NCBI GenBank assembly: GCA_017745595.1
Contig: WMBV01000003.1
Coordinates: forward strand, 124,001-188,000
Direction of reading: 5' to 3'
Length of the DNA: 64,000 nt
Source of the DNA: Bordetella petrii
Lineage (GTDB): Bacteria; Pseudomonadota; Gammaproteobacteria; Burkholderiales; Burkholderiaceae_B
The notes beneath the pieces are model-generated. The model did no database searches, was not told the DNA's origin, and was given only the letters and a program-made list of their open reading frames with translations. Position 1 is the first letter of the stretch, and each line of letters begins with the position of its first letter. A program made the position numbers and the translations under genes. Below, piece by piece: positions 43,564 to 53,726 of this stretch.

Positions 43564-43721
43564 GTCGTGGGAGGTGGCCGTGGGCGGGCGGGGCGCCTCG
43601 GGGCCGAGCGAGGGAAACCGAAGGAAGCCGCAGGCTGACGAGGTTGACGACGCGGTGTCGGACGCGAAGGCGGCCGACCGGCCCCGTGAAGCCTCGCCCG
43701 CCCACGGCCACCTCCCACGAC
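43564..43721 (+). repeat. 158-bp structured repeat, copy A
   Basis: A long imperfect palindrome. The outer arms of about 30 bp (43564-43593 and 43692-43721) are complementary with one mismatch. The core contains GCCTCGGGGCC, GCGAGGGAAACCGAAGGA, CGACGAGGTTGACGA-like sequence and an inner hairpin GTCGG...CCGAC. A second copy of identical length is at 53183-53340 on the other strand, with a conserved core but different arms. It fills the gap between repeat copy 8 and gatB; no coding frame is believable. Confidence 0.85.
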
Positions 43722-43761
43722 GTCAATAGAACCGAGAGCCCCAGCAACCGAGGTCGTCAAT

Positions 43762-45219
43762 TCACCCGTCGAGCTTCTGCTTCAACACCTCATTAACCTG
43801 CTGCGGATTCGCCTTCCCCTTGGCCGCCTTCATGATCTGGCCCACCAGCGAATTGAAGGCCTTCTGCTTGCCCGCCCGGTATTCGGCGACGATGGCGGGG
43901 TTGGCCGCCAGCACCTCGTCGATCATGGCGCCGATCGCGCCGGTGTCGCTGATCTGCTTCAGGCCGCGCGCCTCGATGATGGCATCGGGCTGGCCGCCTT
44001 GTTCGCCCGCCCACATGGCCGCGAACACATCGCGGGCGATCTTGTTCGAAATCGTGCCGTCGGCGATGCGGCCGATCAGGGCCGCCAGGGCGGGCGCCTG
44101 CACCGGGGCGTCGGCGATGTCTTTTTCTTCGCGGTTCAGGGCCGCGGCGAGCTCGCCCATGATCCAGTTGGCGGCCTGCTTGGCCTGGGCCGCCGGCAGG
44201 GCGCCCGCCACCGCTTCGAAATAGCTCGCCAGGCCGCGGCCGGCCGACAACTGGGCCGCATCGTAGGCGGACAGGCCGTAGTCGCGCTCGAAGCGGGCGC
44301 GCAGGGCGGCCGGCAGCTCGGGCATTCCGGCGCGCACCTGTTCGACCCATTCGGGCGAAATCACCAGCGGCGGCAGGTCGGGATCGGGAAAGTAGCGGTA
44401 ATCGTGCGCGTCTTCCTTGCTGCGCATGCTGCGGGTTTCGTCGCGGTCGGCGTCGTACAGGCGGGTTTCCTGCACCACCGTGCCGCCGTCCTCGATCAGT
44501 TCGATCTGGCGGCGCGCCTCGAACAGAATGGCGCGCTCGAGAAAACGGAACGAATTGACATTCTTGATTTCGGTGCGCGTGCCGAATTCCTTTTGCCCGA
44601 CCGGGCGCACCGACACGTTGGCATCGCAGCGGAACGAGCCTTCTTGCATGTTGCCGTCGCAGATGCCCAGCCACACCACCAGGCTGTGCAGCGCGCGCGC
44701 GTAGGCCACGGCCTCGGCGGCCGAGCGCATTTCGGGCTCGGTCACGATTTCCAGCAGCGGCGTGCCGGCGCGGTTCAGGTCGATGCCGCTGGCCGGGTTG
44801 CCGTTGGCCAGGGCGTAGTCGTCGTGCAGCGATTTGCCGGCGTCTTCTTCCAGGTGGGCGCGCGTCAGGTTGACGGTTTTTTCTTCTTCGCCCACGAAGA
44901 AGGACAGCGATCCGCCCGACACGACCGGCAGCTCGTACTGGCTGATCTGGTAGCCCTTGGGCAGGTCGGGGTAGAAGTAGTTCTTGCGCGCGAACACCGA
45001 GCGTGGCGCCACGGTGCCGCCCACCGCCAGACCGAAGCGGATGGCGCGCTCGGCCGCGCCGCGGTTCATGACCGGCAGGCTGCCGGGCAGCGCCAGGTCG
45101 ACCACGTTGGCCTGCGTATTGGGCGCGGCGCCGAAGCGGGTGCTGCTGCCCGAAAAGATCTTGGCGTCGGTGGAAAGCTGGGTGTGCGTTTCCAGGCCGA
45201 TGACGATTTCCCAGTTCAT
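43762..45219 (-). CDS. gatB: Asp-tRNA(Asn)/Glu-tRNA(Gln) amidotransferase subunit B
   Basis: A 485-residue subunit that binds the misacylated tRNA and activates its side chain before amidation. The opening is [20 protein letters not shown] near residues 3-22. [13 protein letters not shown] near 41, [19 protein letters not shown] near 76-94 and [20 protein letters not shown] near 138-157 are conserved GatB blocks. The C-terminal YqeY-like tail ends at the stop. The ATG overlaps the gatA stop (ATGA). Order is gatC-gatA-gatB on the minus strand. Confidence 0.95.
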   Translation of the reverse strand: MNWEIVIGLETHTQLSTDAKIFSGSSTRFGAAPNTQANVVDLALPGSLPVMNRGAAERAIRFGLAVGGTVAPRSVFARKNYFYPDLPKGYQISQYELPVVSGGSLSFFVGEEEKTVNLTRAHLEEDAGKSLHDDYALANGNPASGIDLNRAGTPLLEIVTEPEMRSAAEAVAYARALHSLVVWLGICDGNMQEGSFRCDANVSVRPVGQKEFGTRTEIKNVNSFRFLERAILFEARRQIELIEDGGTVVQETRLYDADRDETRSMRSKEDAHDYRYFPDPDLPPLVISPEWVEQVRAGMPELPAALRARFERDYGLSAYDAAQLSAGRGLASYFEAVAGALPAAQAKQAANWIMGELAAALNREEKDIADAPVQAPALAALIGRIADGTISNKIARDVFAAMWAGEQGGQPDAIIEARGLKQISDTGAIGAMIDEVLAANPAIVAEYRAGKQKAFNSLVGQIMKAAKGKANPQQVNEVLKQKLDG

Positions 45220-46754
45220 TGCTTGGTGCCTTGCTGGCCGGGCACGCGGCGGTGCCAGTCGGTGACTTGTTGATAACGGTCGGCGATGGCCAGCAGGCGG
45301 CCTTCGTCGAAGTAGTTGCCGATGATCTGCAGGCCGACGGGGCGGCGGCCGGCGCCGAACCCGGCCGGGATGGACATCGCCGGCAGGCCCGCCAGGCTGA
45401 CGCCCAGCGTGTACACGTCGGCCAGCCAGTCGGCGGTGGGGTCGTCGCGGTTGTCGCCCAGGTTCTTGGCCACGGTGGGCGCCACCGGCCCCATGATGAC
45501 GTCGCACTGGCCGGCATAGGCCTGCTGGAAGTCTTGCGCGATCAGGCGGCGCACGCGCTGGGCCTGCAGGTAGTAGGCGTCGTAGTAGCCATGAGACAGC
45601 ACATAGGTGCCGATCAGGATGCGGCGCTTGACCTCGTCGCCGAAGCCTTCGGCGCGCGAACGCGCGATCATCTGGTTCAGGTCGGCGTATTCGGCCGCGC
45701 GGTGGCCGTAGCGCACGCCGTCGTAGCGGGCCAGGTTGCTCGAGGCCTCGGCCGGCGCGATCACGTAGTAGGCGGGAATGGCCAGTTCGGTGCGCGGCAG
45801 CGACACCGCCACGCGCTGGGCGCCCAGGGCCTCGAACTGCGCCAGCGCGGCCTCGACCGCCGCGGCCACGTCGGGCGCCAGGCCGGCGCCGAAATATTCT
45901 TGCGGCACGCCGATGCGCAGGCCCTTCAGCGGCTGGCTGCCGGCCGCGTCGTAGCCCGCCTGGGCGGTTTCGTAGGCGGCGCGGATGCGGCCCGGCGCGT
46001 TGGGCACGCCGTCGCAGGCTTCCAGGCTGGTGGCGTCGTGGGGGTCGAAACCGCTCATGGGGTCGAGCAGCTCGAGCAGGTCGCGGCTGCTGGGGGCCAG
46101 CGGGCCGGCCTGGTCGAGGCTGGAGCCGAAGGCCACGATGCCGAAGCGCGATACGGTGCCGTAGGTGGGCTTGATGCCGCTGACGCCGCACAGGGAAGCC
46201 GGCTGGCGCACCGAGCCGCCGGTGTCGGTGCCGGTGGCGGCCGCCACCAGGCGCGCGGCCACCGCGGCGGCCGAGCCGCCCGACGAGCCGCCGGGCACGG
46301 CCTGGGGGTCCCAGGGGTTGCGCACCGGGCCGTAGGCCGAGTTTTCGTTGGCCGAGCCCATGGCGAACTCGTCGCAGTTGAGCTTGCCCACCGAGACGGC
46401 GCCCGCGGCCTGCAGGCGCTGCACCACGGTGGCGTCGAAGGGGCTGGCGTACCCTTCGAGCATCTTGCTGCCGGCGGTCGTGCGCCAGCCCCGGGTGACG
46501 AAGGCGTCTTTGTGGGCGATGGGCACGCCGGCCAGCGGGCCGGCCGTGCCGGCGGCCAGGGCGGCATCGGCCGCGTCGGCCTGCGCCAGGGTCTGGGCGG
46601 GGTCGATGTGCAGGAAGGTATTCAGGGCGCTGGCGGCCAGGGCGGCGTCCAGCGCGCTTTGCGCCAGTTCGCGGGCGCTGACCTGGCGCCGGGCGAGCGC
46701 GGCGCGCAGTTCGGCGATGCCGCCGAATTGGGTGTGCAGGGCGGAAGTCGTCAT
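45216..46754 (-). CDS. gatA: Asp-tRNA(Asn)/Glu-tRNA(Gln) amidotransferase subunit A
   Basis: A 512-residue glutaminase subunit of the amidase-signature family, supplying ammonia to GatB. The Ser-Ser-Lys triad lies in [13 protein letters not shown] near residue 80, [16 protein letters not shown] near 155-170 and [16 protein letters not shown] near 174-189. It lies 3 bp after gatC and overlaps gatB by 4 bp. The three genes form one operon divergent from mreB. Confidence 0.95.
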   Translation of the reverse strand: MTTSALHTQFGGIAELRAALARRQVSARELAQSALDAALAASALNTFLHIDPAQTLAQADAADAALAAGTAGPLAGVPIAHKDAFVTRGWRTTAGSKMLEGYASPFDATVVQRLQAAGAVSVGKLNCDEFAMGSANENSAYGPVRNPWDPQAVPGGSSGGSAAAVAARLVAAATGTDTGGSVRQPASLCGVSGIKPTYGTVSRFGIVAFGSSLDQAGPLAPSSRDLLELLDPMSGFDPHDATSLEACDGVPNAPGRIRAAYETAQAGYDAAGSQPLKGLRIGVPQEYFGAGLAPDVAAAVEAALAQFEALGAQRVAVSLPRTELAIPAYYVIAPAEASSNLARYDGVRYGHRAAEYADLNQMIARSRAEGFGDEVKRRILIGTYVLSHGYYDAYYLQAQRVRRLIAQDFQQAYAGQCDVIMGPVAPTVAKNLGDNRDDPTADWLADVYTLGVSLAGLPAMSIPAGFGAGRRPVGLQIIGNYFDEGRLLAIADRYQQVTDWHRRVPGQQGTKQ

Positions 46755-46757
46755 GGC

Positions 46758-47066
46758 TTACTCGATGACCTTGGGTACCAGGAACAGGCCGTCGCGGGCG
46801 TCCGGCGCATTGGCCAGCAGCTCGTCGCGGCGCGCCTCGGAGGCCGTCTCGGTGACGGCGTCGGGGCGCAGGCGCAAGGCGATGTCCTGGTGGGCCGACA
46901 GGGGGTGGGCCAGCGGCTCGACGCCCTGGGTGTCGGCGGCCTGCAGCCGCTCGATAAGGTGCAGGATGCCGTTGAGTTCGTCCTGGGCGCGGCTGCGCTG
47001 GTCGGAAGTCAGTTCAATTCTGGCCAGCCGGGCGATGCGGGCCACGTCTTGTTCATTGAGCGCCAT
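46758..47066 (-). CDS. gatC: Asp-tRNA(Asn)/Glu-tRNA(Gln) amidotransferase subunit C
   Basis: A 102-residue small subunit that stabilises the GatA-GatB complex. [19 protein letters not shown] at residues 2-20 and [20 protein letters not shown] near 31-50 are characteristic, and LRPDAVTE near 68 is typical of the extended loop. It is the first gene of the gatCAB operon and is divergent from mreB across 226 bp, a gap that includes AT-rich sequence likely to hold both promoters. Confidence 0.93.
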   Translation of the reverse strand: MALNEQDVARIARLARIELTSDQRSRAQDELNGILHLIERLQAADTQGVEPLAHPLSAHQDIALRLRPDAVTETASEARRDELLANAPDARDGLFLVPKVIE

Positions 47067-47286
47067 GAGGGGGAAGCTGAGAAAAATCGAAGGAGGGCGG
47101 GCTGCCGCCGCAAGACCCGGGTTTTACACCGCCCGGCCCTGTGACAAAGCATGAATAGCCCGCATTTATGCGCTATTTCCGGGGAAATTATAAGTTATCA
47201 TTCACGGTTTAATCGCTGCACTCGATCGGCGGGCTGGGCTTGTGGCCCGCCGCCGCAGTCCGGCCCTCATTCCTGTATCTCGCTGA

Positions 47287-48336
<1,050 letters not shown>

Positions 48337-48412
48337 GTCCGTCCCGCCGGGGGCCGCCTTGCCGGCGGTGCCCGGCACAGCGGTTGCGGGCTGATGCCCG
48401 GGTTCGGTATTC

Positions 48413-49297
48413 ATGCAACGTCAAGGGACTCCACCGCTGTTCAGGCGCGGCCCGCCCGCAGAAGTCCGGCTGGCCGTCATGGTCGCCCTGTCGCTGGCGC
48501 TGCTGGTCCTCGATTCCCAACTGCACGTGCTCGAACCCCTGCGCCGCGCGGTCGCCGTGGGCCTGTATCCGTTCCAGCGCGCCGTCATGGCGCCGCGCGA
48601 CCTGGTGCAGCAGGTCAACGAATGGGTCAACGCCGCCAACCGCATCCGCACCGAAAACGAAGCCCTGCAGCGCCAGCGCATCGAACTGTCGCAGGTGGCC
48701 ACCCATGCCGCGCAACTGGCCGCCGAAAACGCCCAGCTGCGCCGCCTGCTGGGGGTGACCGACACCGTCGAGCAGGCGGCCGTGGTGGTCGAAGTCCTGT
48801 ATGAACCGGCCAACGGCTTCCAGCAGCGGCTGGTGTTCAACAAGGGCAGCCAGGCGGGCCTGGCGCCGGGCATGCCGGTCATCGACGAAGGCGGCGTGGT
48901 CGGGCAGATCGTGCGCGTCACGCCCATGGCGGCCGAAGCCGCGCTGGTCACCGACGAACGCGTGTCGGTGCCGGTGCAGGTGCTGCGCAACGGGCTGCGC
49001 CTGATCGCCTTCGGCTCGAATGCGCCGGGCCGCATCGAAGTGCGCTACCTGGCCGCCAATGCCGACATCGTCGAAGGCGATGTCATCGTCACCAGCGGCG
49101 TCGGCGGCCTGTTCCCGGCCGGCCTGCCCGTGGCCAAGGTGCTGACGGTCGAACGCGACACCGCGTCGGGCTTTGCGCGCGCCATCTGCGAGCCGCTGGC
49201 CCATCCCGAGCGCTACCGCCACTTCCTGGTGCTGCAGGTCGACGTGGCCCGTGCGCAATCCGATCTTCAAGAGGCCGATACCGGTGGATCACAATAA
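48413..49297 (+). CDS. mreC: Rod-shape-determining protein MreC
   Basis: A 294-residue bitopic inner-membrane protein linking MreB to the wall synthases. A single membrane segment lies at about residues 19-38 (LAVMVALSLALLVLDSQL). A coiled coil follows at roughly 70-110, rich in Glu, Gln and Leu heptads (TENEALQRQRIELSQVATHA), and then the beta-rich periplasmic domain with NKGSQAGLAPGMPVIDEGGV near 142-161. It overlaps mreD by 14 bp. Confidence 0.94.
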   Translation: MQRQGTPPLFRRGPPAEVRLAVMVALSLALLVLDSQLHVLEPLRRAVAVGLYPFQRAVMAPRDLVQQVNEWVNAANRIRTENEALQRQRIELSQVATHAAQLAAENAQLRRLLGVTDTVEQAAVVVEVLYEPANGFQQRLVFNKGSQAGLAPGMPVIDEGGVVGQIVRVTPMAAEAALVTDERVSVPVQVLRNGLRLIAFGSNAPGRIEVRYLAANADIVEGDVIVTSGVGGLFPAGLPVAKVLTVERDTASGFARAICEPLAHPERYRHFLVLQVDVARAQSDLQEADTGGSQ

Positions 49298-49850
49298 CCA
49301 GACGGTACGGCAGCCGGCGCGCCGCTTGCGCATGCCCGGCAATGTGCGCCCCGAAAGCCTGGCGCGGCCGGCGCACGGCGCGTTCGTCTGGGGCACGCTG
49401 CTGCTGGCCTGGCTGTTGTCGCTGCTGCCCTGGCGCGTATGGGAAAGCGCGCCCGACATCCTGGTGCTGGTGCTGGCCTTCTGGTGCGTGCACGAGCCCC
49501 GCCGCGTCGGCCTGGTGGCCGCGTTCTGCTTCGGCTTGCTGATGGACGTGCACGACGCCAGCGTGCTGGGCGGCCATGCGCTGTCGTACACGCTGGTCGC
49601 CTACGGCGCCGTCGCGCTGCATCGCCGCCTGCAGCGCTTCGACCTCTGGAGCCAGGCCATGCACATGTTGCCGGTGTTCTTCCTGGCCCGGCTGGTGCAG
49701 CAGGTGCTGCTGGCGTGGCTGGCGGGCAAGTGGCCGGGCTGGGGCTGGACCCTGGGCGTGCTGCTTACCGTGGCCATCTGGCCGCTGGTGGGCTGGGTGC
49801 TGCACCTGCCGCAGCGGGGCGCCGACGACGCCGAATCTTCGTCCGTCTAA
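49284..49850 (+). CDS. mreD: Rod-shape-determining protein MreD
   Basis: A 188-residue integral membrane protein of the elongasome. Four to six hydrophobic segments are visible, starting with AFVWGTLLLAWLLSLLPW near residues 33-50, with FCFGLLMDVHDASVLGGHAL near 80-99 as the MreD signature. The chosen start is GTG at 49284, within the end of mreC and 8 bp after AAGAGG; an ATG at 49335 is the alternative and would remove the cytoplasmic leader. It precedes mrdA by 24 bp. Confidence 0.88.
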   Translation: MDHNNQTVRQPARRLRMPGNVRPESLARPAHGAFVWGTLLLAWLLSLLPWRVWESAPDILVLVLAFWCVHEPRRVGLVAAFCFGLLMDVHDASVLGGHALSYTLVAYGAVALHRRLQRFDLWSQAMHMLPVFFLARLVQQVLLAWLAGKWPGWGWTLGVLLTVAIWPLVGWVLHLPQRGADDAESSSV

Positions 49851-49874
49851 AGCCGGGTTTTCCACGCGCCCGCC

Positions 49875-51965
49875 ATGTTCGAGTTCAAGAAAACCGGCCA
49901 GCAGCAGAAGCAGCGGTTCAGATTGCGCGCCTGGGTGGGCGGCCTGTTCGCGCTGGTGTGCTTCGGCGTGCTGGTGGGCCGCTTCTGGTACCTGCAGGTC
50001 GACCGCTACGAGGGGCTGTCCGAGCGCGCCGACCGCAACCGCATCGCGGTGGTGCCCATCGCGCCGCGCCGCGGCGAGATCCTCGACCGCAACGGCCAGG
50101 TGCTGGCTCGCAATTACCGCACCTATACGCTCGAAGTGGTGCCCGCGCAGGCCGGCGACATCAACACGCTGCTCGACCGCCTGACGCCGCTGGTGTATGT
50201 CAGCCCCGGCGACCTGCGCCGCTTCAAGCGCCGCGTGGTCGAGTCCAGCCGCTATGCCAGCCTGGTGCTGCGCAATAACCTCAACGAAACCGAAGCCGCC
50301 TGGTTCGCGGCGCACGCGTACGAGTTCCCGGGCGTCGAGCTGCGGGCCCGCTGGGTGCGCGAATATCCCCAGGGCGCCACGGCCGGCCACGTGGTGGGCT
50401 ATATCGGGCGCATCGCCGAAAGCGACGTCGAGGCCCTGGAAAACGCCGGCCAGCTGGGCAACTACCGCGGCACCGACGTCATCGGCAAGAAGGGCATCGA
50501 GAAAAGCTGGGAAGAGCAGTTGCACGGCCAGACCGGCGTCGAAGAAGTCGAGGTCACCGCCAGCGGGCGCCCGGTGCGCACGCTGCGCCGGGCCGATCCG
50601 GTGCCCGGCTCCGACATCATGCTGTCCATCGACCTCGACCTGCAGCGCATCGCCGAAGAAGCATTCGGCGACCAGCGCGGCGCGCTGGTGGCGCTGGACC
50701 CCACCACCGGCGAAGTGCTGGCCTTCGTGTCGCAGCCCTCGTTCGACCCCAATCTGTTCATCGACGGCATCGATGTCGAAAACTGGCGGCTGCTGAACGA
50801 ATCGCCCGACCACCCCCTGATCAACCGGCCGCTGTACGGCACGTATCCCATCGGCTCGACCTATAAGCCCTTCGTGGCGCTGGCCGCGCTGGAACTCGGC
50901 GTGCGCGGCGCGACCGAGCGCATTTCCGACCCGGGCTATTACGAGTTCGGCGGCCAGCGCTTTCGCAATGCCGGCGGCGCCGCTTATGGCATGACCGACA
51001 TGCACCGCGCCATCGTGGTGTCGTCGGATACCTATTTTTATTCGCTGGGCCCGGAAATCGGCGTGAATGCGCTGCACGATTTTTCCAAGCAGTTCGGCTT
51101 CGGCCAGATCACCGGCATCGACCTCGACGGCGAACGCGCCGGCGTCCTGCCTTCCACCGAATGGAAGCGCAAGGCCTACAAGGGCCGCGAGCGGCAGCGC
51201 TGGTATGCCGGCGAGACGATTTCGGTGGCGGTGGGGCAGGGCTACAACTCGTTTACGCTGTTGCAGCTGGCGCAGGCCACCTCTACCCTGGCCAATAACG
51301 GCGCCTTCCGGCGTCCGCACCTGGTGCACGCGGTGCGTGACACGCGCACCGGCGATGTCACCAAGACGCCCTCGACGCCTGAATACCGCATTCCGCTCAA
51401 GCAGCAGAACGTCGACGTGATCAAATCGGCCATGGCCGACGTGGTGCGCATGGGCACGGCGCGGCGCGCCTTCGCCGGCGCCCCGTACCAGGCCGCCGGC
51501 AAGACCGGCACCGCGCAGGTGTTCAGCCTGCGCGGCTCGCAATACCGGGCCAGCGAACTCGACGAGCGCCTGCGCGACCACGCCTTGTTCATGGGCTTCG
51601 CGCCGGCCGACCAGCCGCGCATCGCGGTGGCGCTGCTGGTCGAGAACGCCGGCTGGGGCGCCAGCGTGGCCGCGCCCATTGCCCGCAAGGTGTTCGATTT
51701 CTGGCTGGCCAAGACTGCGCCCATTGCGCCGGTGGCGCCCGCGCTCGCGCCGCCCGGCGGCCCCGCCGCGCCCGCGGCCGTGCCGGCACGCGAGCCGGCA
51801 CCCGAGCCGGCACCCGAGCCGGCCCCGCGGCCGCGCCCGGCGCCCAAGGCCACGGCCGCGCCCAAGCCGCCGCCCGTGCCGTCGCGGCGCGGTCCGTCCA
51901 TGGCGCCGGCCCTGTCCGACCTCGACGACCTGTTCCAGTCGTCTCCCAATGGAGGCCAGCCATGA
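49875..51965 (+). CDS. mrdA: Penicillin-binding protein 2 with a Pro-rich C-terminal tail
   Basis: A 696-residue class B transpeptidase for rod-shape wall synthesis. A membrane anchor lies near residues 18-37, then the pedestal domain (IAPRRGEILDRNGQVLARNY near 58-77). The active-site motifs are STYK with Ser at about 328, SSD in VVSSDTYFYSLG near 380 and KTG near 543. After the catalytic domain an unusual tail of about 90 residues is rich in Pro and Ala and includes REPAPEPAPEPAPRPRPAP, encoded by short tandem repeats near 51790-51830; E. coli PBP2 is about 60 residues shorter. The stop overlaps the rodA start. Confidence 0.94.
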   Translation: MFEFKKTGQQQKQRFRLRAWVGGLFALVCFGVLVGRFWYLQVDRYEGLSERADRNRIAVVPIAPRRGEILDRNGQVLARNYRTYTLEVVPAQAGDINTLLDRLTPLVYVSPGDLRRFKRRVVESSRYASLVLRNNLNETEAAWFAAHAYEFPGVELRARWVREYPQGATAGHVVGYIGRIAESDVEALENAGQLGNYRGTDVIGKKGIEKSWEEQLHGQTGVEEVEVTASGRPVRTLRRADPVPGSDIMLSIDLDLQRIAEEAFGDQRGALVALDPTTGEVLAFVSQPSFDPNLFIDGIDVENWRLLNESPDHPLINRPLYGTYPIGSTYKPFVALAALELGVRGATERISDPGYYEFGGQRFRNAGGAAYGMTDMHRAIVVSSDTYFYSLGPEIGVNALHDFSKQFGFGQITGIDLDGERAGVLPSTEWKRKAYKGRERQRWYAGETISVAVGQGYNSFTLLQLAQATSTLANNGAFRRPHLVHAVRDTRTGDVTKTPSTPEYRIPLKQQNVDVIKSAMADVVRMGTARRAFAGAPYQAAGKTGTAQVFSLRGSQYRASELDERLRDHALFMGFAPADQPRIAVALLVENAGWGASVAAPIARKVFDFWLAKTAPIAPVAPALAPPGGPAAPAAVPAREPAPEPAPEPAPRPRPAPKATAAPKPPPVPSRRGPSMAPALSDLDDLFQSSPNGGQP

Positions 51966-53098
51966 AACGCCTGGGCGCCCTGCTGGCTCGCGTATTCCTC
52001 GCCTTCGACTGGCCGCTGCTGGCCATCCTGGTAATGTTTGCCGGGCTGGGCCTGACGGTGATGCACTCGGCCGTGGGCAGCACCGACTGGCGCTTTGCCG
52101 AGCAGTCGCGCAATTTCCTGATCGCGTTCTGCGCGATGTGGGCCGTGGCCCTGGTACCGCCCAAGATGCTGATGCGGCTGGCCTTGCCGTTTTACGTGCT
52201 GGGCGTGGCGTTGTTGCTGGGCGTGGAATTTTTCGGCGAAACCAGCAAGGGCGCGACGCGCTGGCTCGACCTGGGCATTACGCGCATCCAGCCGTCCGAA
52301 ATGCTGAAGATCGCGGTGCCGCTGATGCTGGCCTGGTATTTCCAACGCCACGAAGGCGAGGTGCGCATCCGCGATTTCCTGGTGGCGGCGGCCATGCTGG
52401 CCGCCCCGTTCGGCCTGATCGTGCTGCAGCCCGACCTGGGCACGGCGCTGCTGGTGTTCGGCGCCGGCTTCTTCGTCATTTACTTCGCGGGCCTGTCGTT
52501 CAAGCTGCTGGTGCCCCTGACCGTGGTCGGCGTACTGGCCATCGGCACGTTGATCTACTACGAAGACACGCTGTGCCAGGCGGGGGTCGACTGGGTGGTG
52601 TTGCACGAATACCAGAAGCAGCGCGTGTGCACGCTGCTCAATCCCAGTTCCGATCCGCTGGGCAAGGGCTTCCACACGATCCAGTCGATGATCGCCGTGG
52701 GGTCGGGCGGGCTGTATGGCAAGGGCTATATGCGGGGCACGCAGACGCACCTGGACTTCATCCCCGAGCGCACCACCGATTTCATTTTCGCGGTGTATGC
52801 CGAGGAATTCGGCCTGTACGGCGGCGTGGCCATGCTGGTGCTGTATGCGCTGCTGATCGCGCGCGGCCTGACCATCGCCATGCGGGCGTCGACCCAGTTC
52901 GGCCGCCTGCTGGCCGGCGCGCTGACGATGATGGTGTTCATCTATGTCTTCGTCAACGTGGGCATGGTGACCGGCGTCCTACCGGTGGTGGGCGTGCCGC
53001 TGCCCTTCATGAGCTACGGGGGGACGGCGCTGTTCACCATGGGGATCGCGTGCGGGATACTGATGAGCATCTCGCGGTATCGGGGGGAGCAGGCGTAG
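51962..53098 (+). CDS. rodA: Peptidoglycan glycosyltransferase RodA
   Basis: A 378-residue SEDS-family glycan polymerase with about ten membrane segments, partner of PBP2. LQPDLGTALLVFGAGFFVIY near residues 158-177 holds the conserved Asp region, and FIPERTTDFIFAVYAEEFGL near 263-282 and PLPFMSYGGTALFTMGIACG near 343-362 are SEDS signatures. The ATG overlaps the mrdA stop. It is the last gene of the cluster, and a repeat begins 10 bp after its stop. Confidence 0.95.
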   Translation: MKRLGALLARVFLAFDWPLLAILVMFAGLGLTVMHSAVGSTDWRFAEQSRNFLIAFCAMWAVALVPPKMLMRLALPFYVLGVALLLGVEFFGETSKGATRWLDLGITRIQPSEMLKIAVPLMLAWYFQRHEGEVRIRDFLVAAAMLAAPFGLIVLQPDLGTALLVFGAGFFVIYFAGLSFKLLVPLTVVGVLAIGTLIYYEDTLCQAGVDWVVLHEYQKQRVCTLLNPSSDPLGKGFHTIQSMIAVGSGGLYGKGYMRGTQTHLDFIPERTTDFIFAVYAEEFGLYGGVAMLVLYALLIARGLTIAMRASTQFGRLLAGALTMMVFIYVFVNVGMVTGVLPVVGVPLPFMSYGGTALFTMGIACGILMSISRYRGEQA

Positions 53099-53107
53099 GC
53101 GCCGTGG

Positions 53108-53143
53108 CAGGTGTCTGACTCCCCGCAGGGGTGTCGGACACCG
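53108..53143. repeat. Single-arm repeat hairpin, copy 9
   Basis: One arm of the nested inverted-repeat family, with a slightly longer loop (CTCCCCGCAGGGG). It starts 10 bp after the rodA stop and is followed by GAGGCATG, as in the spacer of copy 4, but there is no right arm. The stem GTCTGAC/GTCGGAC would need one G-U pair. Confidence 0.82.
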
Positions 53144-53182
53144 AGGCATGACTTGAGCGCGAGAGGTTGATAGCCCTGGGGC

Positions 53183-53340
53183 GTCGGCGGCCGGTGGGCG
53201 GTGCGGAGGGGGCTTCACGGGGCCAGCCTGGCGCCGTCGCGCCAGGCACCGTTTCGTCAACCTCGTCGGCCTGCGGCCTCCTTCGGTTTCCCTCGCTTGG
53301 CCCCGAGGCGCCCCCTCCGCACCGCCCACCGGCCGCCGAC
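53183..53340 (-). repeat. 158-bp structured repeat, copy B
   Basis: Same length as copy A and inverted relative to it. The outer arms (53183-53212 and 53311-53340) are complementary to each other but largely unlike those of copy A. Read on the minus strand the core again shows GCCTCGGGGCC, GCGAGGGAAACCGAAGGA, GACGAGGTTGACGA and CCCCGTGAAGCC. The inner hairpin here is CCTGGCGC-GACG-GCGCCAGG, a different pairing sequence from copy A. It lies between rodA and slmA. Confidence 0.85.
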
Positions 53341-53434
53341 TCGCATTGGCCTTAACGCCGGGGCATAGCTGGGCCGGCCGGCGTTCTTGCGTGCTTGGCG
53401 TACGCCTTTCAACAAGAAAAAAGTGCAGGGGGCC

Positions 53435-53469
53435 GCGATTTCCGGCCGCCCAGCGCGGCCGGAAATCGC
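53435..53469. other. Perfect 14-bp stem hairpin in the rodA-slmA gap
   Basis: GCGATTTCCGGCCG (53435-53448) is followed after seven bases by its exact reverse complement (53456-53469). No T-run follows, so termination is uncertain. The gap 53099-53726 (628 bp) holds no believable gene: its contents are two single-arm repeats, the 158-bp copy B, this hairpin and a fragment of the 158-bp core near 53632. Confidence 0.55.
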
Positions 53470-53527
53470 ATTCAGGGGTGTTATGCGTTCGGATGCGTGC
53501 CGTTGCAGGTGCCGTGGCAGGTCGTGG

Positions 53528-53563
53528 CAGGTGTCTGACTCCCCGCAGGGGTGTCAGACACCG
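53528..53563. repeat. Single-arm repeat hairpin, copy 10
   Basis: A second isolated arm of the nested inverted-repeat family, nearly identical to copy 9 (loop CTCCCCGCAGGGG) but with the fully paired stem GTCTGAC/GTCAGAC. It is preceded by GTGGCAGGTCGTGGCAG, an 8-bp tandem duplication of the arm edge. No right arm is present. Confidence 0.82.
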
Positions 53564-53631
53564 AATACACCCAGGGCGCTATCCGTTCGAATGCCTGTGC
53601 AAGCCGCCCGGCAAGATCTTCTTCTTTTCAA

Positions 53632-53673
53632 CGGCGCGACGCGCGAAGGCGCCAGGCTGGCTCCGTGAAGCCC
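53632..53673 (+). repeat. Fragment of the 158-bp repeat core
   Basis: About 40 bp matching the last third of the 158-bp element core, including GGCGCCAGGCTGGC and CCGTGAAGCCC. It lacks the first two-thirds of the core and has no clearly paired outer arm. It appears to be a decayed or truncated third copy just upstream of the slmA 3' end. Confidence 0.6.
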
Positions 53674-53726
53674 ATGCCCCTTCCCCCGCCCCGCCCCGGC
53701 GCCAGAAGAAAAACCCCCAAAGACCT

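Noticed and set aside
45219-47144. A 641-codon open frame on the plus strand, opposite gatA and gatC
   Set aside because: Antisense to two unmistakable genes, with Gly/Arg/His-rich sequence and no family motif.
49089-51581. A very long open frame on the minus strand, opposite mreC-mreD-mrdA
   Set aside because: It is an antisense shadow of a GC-rich coding region: composition is dominated by His, Arg, Ala and Gln, no domain is recognisable, and the plus-strand genes there are certain.
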